DNA from: Cryptosporangium minutisporangium
Lineage (GTDB): Bacteria; Actinomycetota; Actinomycetes; Mycobacteriales; Cryptosporangiaceae
NCBI RefSeq assembly: GCF_039536245.1
Contig: NZ_BAAAYN010000048.1
Span: 52,469 to 116,468, forward strand
DNA length: 64,000 nt
Direction of reading: 5' to 3'
Under the pieces are notes generated by a model that was given only the letters and a program-made list of their open reading frames with translations, did no database searches and was not told where the DNA came from. Position 1 is the stretch's first letter. Each line of letters opens with the position of its first letter. The translations under genes and the position numbers were made by a program. This document shows, piece after piece, positions 18,024 through 26,147 of this stretch.

Positions 18024-18069
18024 GCGGTGCACACTTTTGGCCGCTATCGAGGCGAAAAGTGTGCACCGC
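18024..18069. terminator. Bidirectional terminator hairpin
   Basis: Perfect 15-bp inverted repeat gcggtgcacactttt (18024-18038) / aaaagtgtgcaccgc (18055-18069) between convergent genes. Each strand carries a T-run at the 3' side of its stem, as expected for a two-way intrinsic terminator. Confidence 0.75.
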
Positions 18070-18073
18070 CCAC

Positions 18074-18958
18074 TCAGGCAATCTTGCGGCGGACGGCCAA
18101 CGTGCCGGCGACGCCGCCGGCTATGACGCCGGCGGCGGCTACGGCCGGGGCACCGACCTTGGCGGCCTTGCGAGCCGTGCGGTAGTCGCGGACCTGCCAA
18201 CCGCGCTCCCGGGCCTCCCGGCGGAGCGCCGAGTCCGGGTTGATCGCGACTCCGGTGCCGACCGTGCTGAGCATCGGGACGTCGTTGACCGAGTCGCTGT
18301 AGGCGGTGCAGCGGGTCAGGTCCAGGCCCTCGCGACGGGCCAGCGAGAGCACCGCCTCCGCCTTCGCCGGGCCGTGCAGCGGCTCGCCGACCAGCCGGCC
18401 GGTGTACTTCCCGTCGACGATCTCGGACACGGTGCCGAGCGCACCGGTGAGCCCGAGCCGGTGGGCGATGATGCTGGCCAGCTCCACCGGCGTCGCGGTG
18501 ACCAGCCAGACGCGCTGACCGGCGTCGAGGTGCATCTGGGCCAGCGCGCGGGTGCCGGACCAGATCCGCTTGGACATCACCTCGTCGTAGATCTCCTCGG
18601 CGTGGCCGACGATCTCGGTGACCTCTCGGCCGGCGACGAACGCGAGCGCGGCCTGGCGGGCCGTCACCATGTTGGCGGTGTCCTCGACGCCGGACATCCG
18701 GAACTTCATCTGCTGCATCGCGAAGCCGAACAGGTCCCGGCTGCTGAAGTACTTCCGCGCGGCGAGGCCACGGGCGAAGTGGTAGATCGACGCGCCCATC
18801 ATCATCGTGTTGTCGACGTCGAAGAACGCGGCGGCGCCGAGGTCCGGCGTCACCCTGGACGGCGCCTCCACCTCCGCAGCAGCCGCACTCGCGGCCCCGG
18901 CGACCACTGCCCGGGCGTCGCCGCGGATCCGGCCGCGTCGGTTAGTGAGCGTGATCAC
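18074..18958 (-). CDS. serB1: HAD-IB family phosphatase with C-terminal membrane helix (SerB1-like)
   Basis: 294 residues. Motif [12 protein letters not shown] (Asp near residue 46), motif [11 protein letters not shown], motif [16 protein letters not shown] and motif [13 protein letters not shown] place it in the phosphoserine-phosphatase-like HAD-IB group. The C-terminus ([20 protein letters not shown]) is a probable membrane anchor. The family member beside this locus in mycobacteria is called serB1 (Rv0505c), but the true substrate may be a lipid phosphate. It starts at GTG 18958 and is separated by 171 bp from the DUF5667-like gene upstream. Confidence 0.85.
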   Translation of the reverse strand: MITLTNRRGRIRGDARAVVAGAASAAAAEVEAPSRVTPDLGAAAFFDVDNTMMMGASIYHFARGLAARKYFSSRDLFGFAMQQMKFRMSGVEDTANMVTARQAALAFVAGREVTEIVGHAEEIYDEVMSKRIWSGTRALAQMHLDAGQRVWLVTATPVELASIIAHRLGLTGALGTVSEIVDGKYTGRLVGEPLHGPAKAEAVLSLARREGLDLTRCTAYSDSVNDVPMLSTVGTGVAINPDSALRREARERGWQVRDYRTARKAAKVGAPAVAAAGVIAGGVAGTLAVRRKIA

Positions 18959-19129
18959 GCGCTACCTCCGAAACACTGACGTGCAGAAACGCGCCTGTAG
19001 ACCCCCGGGGCGCGTGCGGGGCGGCCGGCCTCAAGTGTACGGGCGGCCGTCTGTGCGCCTCTGTGCCCGTCGGGGCAACAGGACGTGAGGCGTGCGCGCC
19101 CCCGGAGTGAACGCTCGGGGCGGAGGTTT

Positions 19130-20500
19130 CTAGTCCCTGCCGGTTTGCCCGACGCTACTGGTGAGGGCGCTTCCGACGACGCTGTCGATGGTGTTGTCGG
19201 CCGAGCCGACGAGCGGATCGATCGGTGATCCGGTGGTCGGCGAGGGGAGGACGGAACCGGACTGCGGAACCAGGTTTTCCACGGCGCTCGACGGGTTGAT
19301 CTCCCAGCCATCGTCCGGGACGGCTGCGGACGACTTCCGCCCGGAGACTCCGGGGGAGCTCTGGCCGGTGCTGGCCGCGCTGCCAGCGGGGTCTTTGCTC
19401 GGTGCGTCGGACGTGCGGTCCGACTCTTCCGGACGCGGACGCACGGTCCACGTCGCTTCCGGTGGTGCGGGCTCGTCCGAGGGTAGCGGGGATTGTTCGG
19501 CTGCGGACCCGGCACAGGGCTGTGCGATCGGTCCCAGCTCGTCGCTGGTCAATGGGCCGGTGCAGTGCAGTACGCCGCGCAGGTCGGACGACCGGGCCCC
19601 GATCTGCTCGAGCAGCGCGAGGGAGGCACGGATCCGGCGGACGGCCGCCGGCGGTGAGGCCGGACCCCTCTCCAGACGGGTGAGCCCGCGGCGCTGCGAC
19701 ACCGTGAACTCGTCCACCAGGTCGAGCGGAGCGGGGTGGTGCTGGGTGGCTGCCGCGGTCCCGAGGTCGGCCATGCCGAGGCGGCTGTCGCTGTCCATGT
19801 CGTCGAGCAGCCGGTCGAGCTGGGTGGGGTCGCTGGTCGCCGCCCCGGCCTCGGACAGCCGGTTGCGGGCGAACCCGAGGTGGAGCTGACCACGGGCGAC
19901 GGCGGAGCGGGCCAGCGTGAGCTGCGCGGCCTCACGGCTCCGTTTGACGCCGTAGAGCGCGTCGCCGGGGTTGGCACCACCGCTGGCGAAGCCGACACCG
20001 GAGAGCGCGACCAGGCCGGCCAGCGTTCCGCTCGCCACCGTGACCCGGCGGGGTATCCGGCGGCGGACCGCCGGGAACGGACGGGCACCGGGCTCGACGT
20101 CCACCGAGGGCGGCGGCCGGAAGCCGGGTTCGGCGTTGATGCCGTGCACCGAGGCGACCGCGATGAGCCGCTGCCGGAGCCGGTCGCGGAACTCGTCGTC
20201 GGCTTGTACCTGTGAACCGGCGCTTCCCAGGCGTTCGGCGAGCAGCACCAGGTCGGCGACCTCGTCCGACCCGCGATCCGCCGGAGCGCGGTGGACGCCG
20301 ACCACGTGCGACGGCGCCGCGTGCTGCCCCGCCGCGTGCTGGCCGATATGTCGCGAGCGACCGGGGTGGTCGATCGTCCGACGCTCACCGGCGGCGCGAT
20401 CGGTGGTCCGCTCGGCGTGGCGGTGCTCGGCACCACGGCGGGCCGACACTCTCGCGTTGAAGTCTCGCGCTCGTCGGCGTTCCGCTGGGCTCAGCATCAC
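19130..20500 (-). CDS. DUF5667-like single-span membrane protein, candidate anti-sigma factor for BldN
   Basis: 456 residues. A basic N-terminus and helical region (ADLVLLAERLGSAG, DDEFRDRLRQRLIAVAS) precede one membrane span (about 172-195, VTVASGTLAGLVALSGVGFA) and an outer DUF5667-type helical domain (NPGDALYGVKRSREAAQLTL). A Ser/Pro-rich C-terminal stretch follows. It is immediately downstream of bldN, the place of the membrane anti-sigma RsbN in Streptomyces, so an anti-sigma role is a fair inference; direct similarity to RsbN is not evident. GTG 20500 has an AGGAGGT box at 8-nt spacing; ATG 20497 is the alternative. Confidence 0.75.
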   Translation of the reverse strand: MMLSPAERRRARDFNARVSARRGAEHRHAERTTDRAAGERRTIDHPGRSRHIGQHAAGQHAAPSHVVGVHRAPADRGSDEVADLVLLAERLGSAGSQVQADDEFRDRLRQRLIAVASVHGINAEPGFRPPPSVDVEPGARPFPAVRRRIPRRVTVASGTLAGLVALSGVGFASGGANPGDALYGVKRSREAAQLTLARSAVARGQLHLGFARNRLSEAGAATSDPTQLDRLLDDMDSDSRLGMADLGTAAATQHHPAPLDLVDEFTVSQRRGLTRLERGPASPPAAVRRIRASLALLEQIGARSSDLRGVLHCTGPLTSDELGPIAQPCAGSAAEQSPLPSDEPAPPEATWTVRPRPEESDRTSDAPSKDPAGSAASTGQSSPGVSGRKSSAAVPDDGWEINPSSAVENLVPQSGSVLPSPTTGSPIDPLVGSADNTIDSVVGSALTSSVGQTGRD

Positions 20501-20630
20501 CGTGGGCACCTCCTCTCCGCCCCCCACGTCCCGGCCGTTCGCTGCCGGTGCCGAGGAGACCATCGCCTCGGCAACCCGGATAACGCGCCGCGCCGCCTCG
20601 GGGTTACGGGGGCGAGTCGGTTCGCAAGCG

Positions 20631-21926
20631 TCACGGAGTGAATCCCTCCGGGAGCAAGCGGCCGAGTGTCCGTACCGCCCGGTACTGGAGTGCCTTGATC
20701 GCGCCGTCGTTCTTGCCCATGATCTGCGCCGTCTCGGTGACCGAGAGGCCTTGGAGGAACCGGAGCGTGATGCACTCCTGTTGCTCGGGGTTGAGGCGGC
20801 GAACGGCGTCCAGCAGCGTCGCGTTGTCCAGTCGGGTGAGTACCTCGGCCTCCGGCCGGCCTTCCGGACCGGTGTCGGCGTCGTCGGCGTCGAGCATGTC
20901 GGCGGTGGTCACCTCGAGGCGGGCCCGCGCCGACTTGTAGTGGTCGGCGATCAGGTTGCGCGCGATGGTGACCAGCCACGCGCCGAGGTCCCGGCCCTGC
21001 CAGGTGACGCTGCCGATCCGCCGTAGCGCGCGGAGCCAGACCTCGCTGGTCAGGTCCTCGGCGACGGTGCGCGACCCGATCCGGTACGAGATGTACCGGT
21101 AGACGGTGTCGAAGTACCGGTCGTAGATCCGTGCGAACGCCTGGGTGTCGCCGGCTTGCGCCAGCCGCACGAGGTCCCAGACGTCCTCGTCGTCGGCGAC
21201 CGCTGGACCGGGCGCGGAGCCGCGGCGACCCCTGGTCGGGCCGGGAACGCGGTAGCCGGGTGGTTCGTCGCTGTACGAGCCATGCTGGCCGGGGTCTTCC
21301 GGACCCTGGCCTGGTGGTCCACCCGGCGGCCCACCCGGTGGTCCACCCGGACCGGCTCCGCCGGACGGGCGTCCGACGACCACGGTGCTGCCGGTCTCCG
21401 AATCCACCGGTCGGCGCGGCGACGGGTTGCGCAGTGCACGCGAGGACGGACGGCCCGGCCGCGGGTCGGCGCGGTGCGGTTCGGACGGCGTTGCGGTCGA
21501 GCCACCGCTGCCGCCGTTTCCGCTGCCGTCGACGCCCGGCTGGGCAGGCAGCACCGGACCGGTCGGCGAACCGCCGCTGCCCGGGGTCGGAGCTGTCGGA
21601 CCCGGTACAGCGGGCAGCGTCGGCAGGGGCAGTGCCGCGGTCGGCGTGCTGTCTGCGTCCAGGCCGCCGCCCCCGGCGTCGGTCCGGGTCACGTGCATGG
21701 CAGCGCGGGCCCAGGGCACACGGACCGGTTCCCGTCGGCCGGTTAGGCAGCGCATACCACCCCCCAGGCTGCCGCCGAGGCCGAGGCCCAACCCGCCCAG
21801 GCCGGTACGGCTGCGGAGGCCGGTCCGTGCCCGAAGGTCGGCGAGCGCGCTCCGGAGATCGGAGAGGTCGAGTTCCAGCTCGATGCCGCCCGGCAACGCG
21901 CCGTACCCCGCCATCCCGCCGATCAT
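20631..21926 (-). CDS. bldN: BldN-type ECF RNA polymerase sigma factor with long N-terminal extension
   Basis: 431 residues. The last 185 are a sigma-70 family ECF domain very close to Streptomyces BldN: region 2 VRLAQAGDTQAFARIYDRYF and ISYRIGSRTVAEDLTSE, then WQGRDLGAWLVTIARNLIAD, and region 4 RRLNPEQQECITLRFLQGL with VTETAQIMGKNDGAIKALQY. BldN drives aerial-hypha development genes. The first 245 residues are Gly/Pro/Ser-rich; Streptomyces BldN also has an N-terminal extension (about 86 residues) removed by proteolysis. ATG 21926 has a ggggggac ribosome-binding site about 7 nt away, supporting the long form. Confidence 0.92.
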   Translation of the reverse strand: MIGGMAGYGALPGGIELELDLSDLRSALADLRARTGLRSRTGLGGLGLGLGGSLGGGMRCLTGRREPVRVPWARAAMHVTRTDAGGGGLDADSTPTAALPLPTLPAVPGPTAPTPGSGGSPTGPVLPAQPGVDGSGNGGSGGSTATPSEPHRADPRPGRPSSRALRNPSPRRPVDSETGSTVVVGRPSGGAGPGGPPGGPPGGPPGQGPEDPGQHGSYSDEPPGYRVPGPTRGRRGSAPGPAVADDEDVWDLVRLAQAGDTQAFARIYDRYFDTVYRYISYRIGSRTVAEDLTSEVWLRALRRIGSVTWQGRDLGAWLVTIARNLIADHYKSARARLEVTTADMLDADDADTGPEGRPEAEVLTRLDNATLLDAVRRLNPEQQECITLRFLQGLSVTETAQIMGKNDGAIKALQYRAVRTLGRLLPEGFTP

Positions 21927-22400
21927 GCTCGTCCCCCCATGTGGCCCGCCGCGCCCGCCGGGGAGGCCGTGAGCGACGGCCTCGGCCGAGCGGTCACCAG
22001 CGGTGCCCCGGAAGTGGCGAGCCCGCCGGCCGGACGACGTCCGGACGGACCGACTACAGCATGTACTTGACCGATAACGCAGAGATCATACTTTCCCCAA
22101 GGCTCTCGCCGCGTCGGGGACGCACACACCACGACATTTCTTCCATTCCGGCCCCCTTGTCGTGCACTGCGGCACATCCTGGCACTGCCGTGCCACTCAG
22201 AGTTGAAAAACCTAGTCACCGCCCCCGTACGGGGGGCAGCGCCACGCGTGGAGTTCTGCGATTGGCCCCCGAACGCCCCTCGGCGCTCGGAGACCTGAGC
22301 ACTCGCTGCCCTGTGGTGACGGACGCTGCCGCGGGCGCGCGTGGCAGACTTCGAGGCCTCGGGCCGGCGGCCGGTCCATCGTGGATGACCGGAGGCGGGA
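21927..22400. other. bldN upstream region
   Basis: About 470 bp between the divergent bldN and glutaredoxin-like genes. On the minus strand it holds a TATGAT-like -10 element next to a candidate BldD box. I see no gene in it. Confidence 0.5.
22075..22087 (-). promoter_or_regulatory. Candidate BldD operator upstream of bldN
   Basis: Read on the minus strand, gatctctgcgtta matches the published BldD consensus TNACNCTGNGTNA at all but positions 1 and 3. It lies just downstream of tatgat on the same strand, a possible -10 element. BldD with c-di-GMP represses bldN in Streptomyces, so the place makes sense. Confidence 0.4.
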
Positions 22401-22649
22401 ATGGCGGCGACCGACCACACCGTGACGCTGCTGACTCGCGTCGGATGCCATCTCTGCGACGACGCCAAGGGTGTGCTGGCGCGGATCGCGTCCGACACCG
22501 GTGTGGAGTGGAGCGAGGTCGACGTCGACGCCGATCCCGAGCTGGCCTACGAATACGGCGATCGGGTGCCGGTCGTCCTGCTCGACAACGAAGAGCACGG
22601 CTTCTGGCGGGTCGAGGAGGCCCGGCTCCGCCGCGATCTCGAGCGCTGA
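22401..22649 (+). CDS. Glutaredoxin-like thiol protein (Rv0508-like)
   Basis: 82 residues with a thioredoxin-fold N-terminus and a CxxC pair (C16-HL-C19) in LLTRVGCHLCDDAK, then VDVDADPELAYEYGDRVPVV with the cis-Pro expected of glutaredoxin-like proteins. It matches DUF836-type proteins such as Rv0508, found directly before hemA in mycobacteria. The partner is probably mycothiol-linked, since actinobacteria lack glutathione. The 303 bp to rex hold the Rex operator. Confidence 0.85.
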   Translation: MAATDHTVTLLTRVGCHLCDDAKGVLARIASDTGVEWSEVDVDADPELAYEYGDRVPVVLLDNEEHGFWRVEEARLRRDLER

Positions 22650-22781
22650 ATCGAGGCGACCTCGCCGGTGACCGGCTGAGTGGGACGATCGGTCGAGCGT
22701 CGAACTAGCGTTCTGTGATCTTCTCGACACTCGCGGTGCTTGTGGCGCTCGTCACCGAGCCTCTGGCCTGCGGCGTCGACT

Positions 22782-22799
22782 TTGTGCAGGCGTTCACAA
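22782..22799 (+). promoter_or_regulatory. Rex operator (ROP box)
   Basis: ttgtgcaggcgttcacaa fits the Rex consensus TTGTGAAnnnnTTCACAA, with TTGTG/CACAA arms intact and a near-full inner match. It lies 154 bp before the rex start codon. Rex autoregulates rex-hemACD in Streptomyces, so NADH/NAD+ control of heme synthesis is likely here. Confidence 0.8.
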
Positions 22800-22952
22800 G
22801 CGGCTACGGTGAGGACAAGCGCTGTTCCCGTGCCGGGTGCAGGTACAGCGGTCGGGGTACGCCACACGTCCCTGGCCGTAGACCTTCGGAACCACCTCCC
22901 GGCGTGCCGATCACGCGTACCACAGTCGGCGTCCGCACCGTCGAGGAGACCG

Positions 22953-23726
22953 ATGTCCGGAGATCGTCCGCGCATCCGCGCCGCGGGTCGTGCCCGCGGT
23001 GTGCCCGAAGCGACGGTCGCCCGGCTCCCGGTCTATCTGCGGGCGTTGCACGCGCTCGCCGACGCCGGGCACAACACCGTGTCGTCCGAAGAGCTGGCGG
23101 TCGCGGCCGGGGTGAACTCGGCGAAACTACGCAAAGACCTCTCTCATCTCGGCTCCTACGGCACCCGCGGGGTCGGTTACGAGGTCGCTCTCCTGGTCGA
23201 CCAGATCTCCCGTGCGCTCGGACTCACCCAGCGATGGGCCGTCGTCCTGGTGGGGGTCGGAAACCTCGGTCACGCGCTGGCCGGGTACGCCGGATTCGCC
23301 TCGCGCGGCTTCCGGATCGCGGCGCTTTTCGACGCGGACACCGAGCGGGTCGGTGAATGCATCGCGGGCCTCGACGTCCGGCACATCGACGACCTGGACC
23401 GGGTCGTCGCCGAGGAGCAGGTCTCGATCGGCGTGATCTCCACGCCTGCCGACGCCGCCCAGGAGGTCGCCGACCGCCTGGTCGAGGCCGGGGTCACCAG
23501 CATCCTGAACTTCGCGCCCTGCGTGCTGCAGGTCCCCGACGGCGTGGACGTGCGCAAGGTCGATCTCGCTCTGGAGCTGCAGATCCTGTCCTTCCACGAG
23601 CAGCGGAAGGCGGACGACGCCGGGAGTGCCTCCGGTGTGAACGGCAGCATGAAGTCCGCCGCAGCGGGCACCGTCACGCCACTGCCGACTCCCCGAGTCG
23701 ACGCCCGGGAGGTCGTCGGTCGATGA
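22953..23726 (+). CDS. rex: Redox-sensing transcriptional repressor Rex
   Basis: 257 residues: N-terminal winged helix (about 15-80: TVARLPVYLRALHALADAG, SSEELAVAAGVNSAKLRKDL, GSYGTRGVGY) and Rossmann NAD(H) domain (about 92-225: VVLVGVGNLGHAL, AALFDADTE, GVISTPADAAQEVAD, FAPCVLQVPDGV). NADH binding releases Rex from DNA when the respiratory chain is slow. ATG 22953 has a gaggaga ribosome-binding site; the longer open frame upstream crosses the Rex operator and is not coding. It begins the rex-hemA-hemC-hemD cluster. A 30-residue Ser/Ala/Thr-rich tail follows the core domain. Confidence 0.96.
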   Translation: MSGDRPRIRAAGRARGVPEATVARLPVYLRALHALADAGHNTVSSEELAVAAGVNSAKLRKDLSHLGSYGTRGVGYEVALLVDQISRALGLTQRWAVVLVGVGNLGHALAGYAGFASRGFRIAALFDADTERVGECIAGLDVRHIDDLDRVVAEEQVSIGVISTPADAAQEVADRLVEAGVTSILNFAPCVLQVPDGVDVRKVDLALELQILSFHEQRKADDAGSASGVNGSMKSAAAGTVTPLPTPRVDAREVVGR

Positions 23727-23794
23727 ACTCTTTTCAACCTCACGTGCCCCCGCGGGGTGAACGTCGTCCGCAAGGGTCGGTCGAAAAGAATTCA
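23724..23794. repeat. Stop-overlapping 16-bp inverted repeat, copy 2
   Basis: tgaactcttttcaacc (23724-23739) pairs at 14 of 16 positions with ggtcgaaaagaattca (23779-23794). The right arm is identical to that of copy 1, the arm spacing is again 55 nt, and the left arm again begins on the TGA stop of the upstream gene (rex). It lies in the rex-hemA gap, 47 bp before hemA. Confidence 0.8.
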
Positions 23795-23841
23795 GTGAGC
23801 GTGTACCGAACCGGGAGCCCCGAGCGGAGCGTGCACCAGGC

Positions 23842-25221
23842 ATGAGCGTTGTCGTCGTCGGTCTCAACCACCGCACCGCGCCGGTGCGCCTGCTCGAGCG
23901 GGCGTCGGTGCCGCCCGCCGAGCTCGGCAGTGTCCTGGCCGAGTTGATCAGCGGTGCGCACGTCGCGGAGGCGGTAGTGCTCTCCACCTGTAACCGGGTG
24001 GAGGTGTACGCCGCGGTCAACACGTTCCACGGCGCGCTGCACGAGATCGGCCAGGTGCTCTCGACCCGTACCGGCGTCCACATCGCCGAGCTCGCCGACC
24101 ACCTCTACGTCCACTACGCAGACGCCGCCGTCCGGCACATCTTCACGGTCGTGTCCGGGCTGGACTCGCTGGTCGTCGGTGAGCCACAGATCCTCGGGCA
24201 GCTCCGCGACGCCTACAACGCGGCGGACAGCCACGGTGCGCCGGGCCGGATGCTGCACGAGGTGATGCAGCAGGCCCTGCGGGTGGGCAAGCGCGTCCAC
24301 ACCGACACCGACATCGACCACGCCGGCCAGTCGGTGGTGACCGCCGCCCTGCGGCTGGGCGCCGAGCGGGTCGGCTCCCTGTCCGGCCGTCGCGCCCTGG
24401 TCGTCGGCGCCGGTTCCCTCGGGGCGCTCGCCGCGGCCACGCTCCGCCGCGACGGCATCGGCGCGATCACCGTCCTCAACCGCACCCCGGAGACCGCCCA
24501 CCGGGTCGCCGCCGGCGTCGGCGGGCGGGGTGGCGACCTCTCCGAGATCCGGGCCGCGCTCGCCGAGGCGGACGTCGTCGTGACCGCCACCGGCGCGACC
24601 GAGGCCGTGCTCACCTACCAGGACGTCTCCGCCGCGATCGAGGAACGTGGGCCGGACGCGCCCGACCTGGCCATCCTCGACCTGGCGGTGCCGCGCGACA
24701 CCGAGCGGGCGGTCGACACGCTGCCGGGCGTCGTCGTGCTGGACATCGAGGCGCTCGCTGCCGCGCTGGCCCACGAGCCCGCGTCGGCCTCGGTCGGCGC
24801 CGCGACGTCGATCGTGGAGAGCGAGGTCGAGGCGTTCGCCGCGTGGCAGCGGTCGACCGAGGTGGCGCCGACGGTCGTGGCCCTGCGCGCCCGGGCCGAC
24901 CAGGTCGTGGCCGGGGAACTCGAGCGGCTGCACACCCGGCTGCCCGACCTCGACGACGCGTCCCGCCGCGAGGTGGAGAAGACCGTCCGCCGGGTCGTCT
25001 CGACGCTTCTGCACACGCCGACGGTGCGGATGAAAGAGCTGGCTACGGCGCCTGGCGGAGACCGCTACGCTGCGGCGGTCCGGGAACTGTTCCTGCTCGA
25101 TGGCCACGCCCGCCCGGCGGCGGCCGTCACGGTGGAGCCGGTCGGCCCGGAGAGCGTCGTCGACGGCAACCCCTGGATCGTCAGGGACAGCCCGGTAACC
25201 GAGAACGGAGTGCACCGATGA
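23842..25221 (+). CDS. hemA: Glutamyl-tRNA reductase
   Basis: 459 residues. First committed step of C5 heme synthesis: reduces glutamyl-tRNA to glutamate-1-semialdehyde with NADPH. N-terminal catalytic domain VVGLNHRTAPVRLLER with active Cys50 in LSTCNRVEVYA, GEPQILGQLRDAY, NADPH domain VVGAGSLGALAA, and a C-terminal dimerisation helix. The product passes to HemL, encoded 13 kb away. It probably lies in the Rex-controlled transcript; ATGA overlap with hemC. Confidence 0.97.
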   Translation: MSVVVVGLNHRTAPVRLLERASVPPAELGSVLAELISGAHVAEAVVLSTCNRVEVYAAVNTFHGALHEIGQVLSTRTGVHIAELADHLYVHYADAAVRHIFTVVSGLDSLVVGEPQILGQLRDAYNAADSHGAPGRMLHEVMQQALRVGKRVHTDTDIDHAGQSVVTAALRLGAERVGSLSGRRALVVGAGSLGALAAATLRRDGIGAITVLNRTPETAHRVAAGVGGRGGDLSEIRAALAEADVVVTATGATEAVLTYQDVSAAIEERGPDAPDLAILDLAVPRDTERAVDTLPGVVVLDIEALAAALAHEPASASVGAATSIVESEVEAFAAWQRSTEVAPTVVALRARADQVVAGELERLHTRLPDLDDASRREVEKTVRRVVSTLLHTPTVRMKELATAPGGDRYAAAVRELFLLDGHARPAAAVTVEPVGPESVVDGNPWIVRDSPVTENGVHR

Positions 25222-26147
25222 GCCGGCCGCTGCGGTTGGGCACGCGGGCGTCCGCGCTCGCCCTGGCCCAGTCCGGCCACGTCGCCGCCGCGCTCACCGC
25301 CGCCACCGGCCGTGAGGTCGAGCTGGTGCACATCAGCACCGAGGGCGACCGCGACCGCACGACGCCGCTGACCCAGATCGGCGGCACCGGCGTGTTCGTG
25401 TCCGCGCTGCGGGACGCGTTGCTCGCCGACGAGATCGACTTCGCGGTCCACTCGTACAAGGACCTGCCGACCGCCGCCGCCGAAGGGCTGACGATCGCCG
25501 CGGTACCGGTCCGCGAGGACACTCGGGACGCGCTGATCGCCCGCGACGGCCTGACGCTGGAGAAGCTGCCGGCCGGCGCCCGGATCGGAACCGGCGCGCC
25601 GCGCCGGATCGCCCAGCTGCTCGCCGCGCGTCCGGACGTGGTCTGCGTGCCGATCCGCGGCAACGTCGACACCCGGCTCGGCAAGGTCAGCAGCGGTGAA
25701 CTCGACGCGGTCGTGCTGGCCGTGGCCGGGCTCACCAGGCTCGGCCGGTCCGCCGAGATCACCGAGGCCCTGGACCCCGACGTCGTGGTGCCCGCGCCGG
25801 CTCAGGGTGCGCTCGCGGTCGAGTGCCGGTCCGCCGACACCGCGCTGGTGACGCTGCTCGGCGCGCTGGAGTCACCCAGCGCACGGGCCGAGGTCCTGGC
25901 GGAACGAGCCCTGCTGTCCACGCTCGAGGCCGGATGCAGTGCCCCGGTCGCCGCCTGGGCCACCGCACGCAACACCGATTTGACCTTGCGAGCCCGGGTC
26001 GCGTCGCTGGACGGTTCCACCGTGCTGACCGACGCGCGGACGATCTCGTACGACAGTTTGCACACCGACGCCGAAACGGTCGGTCGGCAGCTCGCTGCTG
26101 ACCTTCTCGCTGCCGGCGCCGACACCCTGATGGGGAGAACCGCATGA
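25218..26147 (+). CDS. hemC: Porphobilinogen deaminase (hydroxymethylbilane synthase)
   Basis: 309 residues. Polymerises four porphobilinogens into hydroxymethylbilane. Motifs: LRLGTRASALALAQS, AVHSYKDLPT, IGTGAPRRIAQL, IRGNVDTRL and the dipyrromethane cofactor Cys240 in LEAGCSAPVAAW. The second substrate-loop residues ALAVECR are present. It starts inside the hemA stop (ATGA) and overlaps hemD by 4 nt, so the three genes are translationally coupled. Confidence 0.97.
   Translation: MSRPLRLGTRASALALAQSGHVAAALTAATGREVELVHISTEGDRDRTTPLTQIGGTGVFVSALRDALLADEIDFAVHSYKDLPTAAAEGLTIAAVPVREDTRDALIARDGLTLEKLPAGARIGTGAPRRIAQLLAARPDVVCVPIRGNVDTRLGKVSSGELDAVVLAVAGLTRLGRSAEITEALDPDVVVPAPAQGALAVECRSADTALVTLLGALESPSARAEVLAERALLSTLEAGCSAPVAAWATARNTDLTLRARVASLDGSTVLTDARTISYDSLHTDAETVGRQLAADLLAAGADTLMGRTA

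Noticed and set aside
22740-22952. N-terminal extension of the rex reading frame
   Set aside because: It overlaps the Rex operator and lacks family similarity; ATG 22953 has a proper ribosome-binding site.
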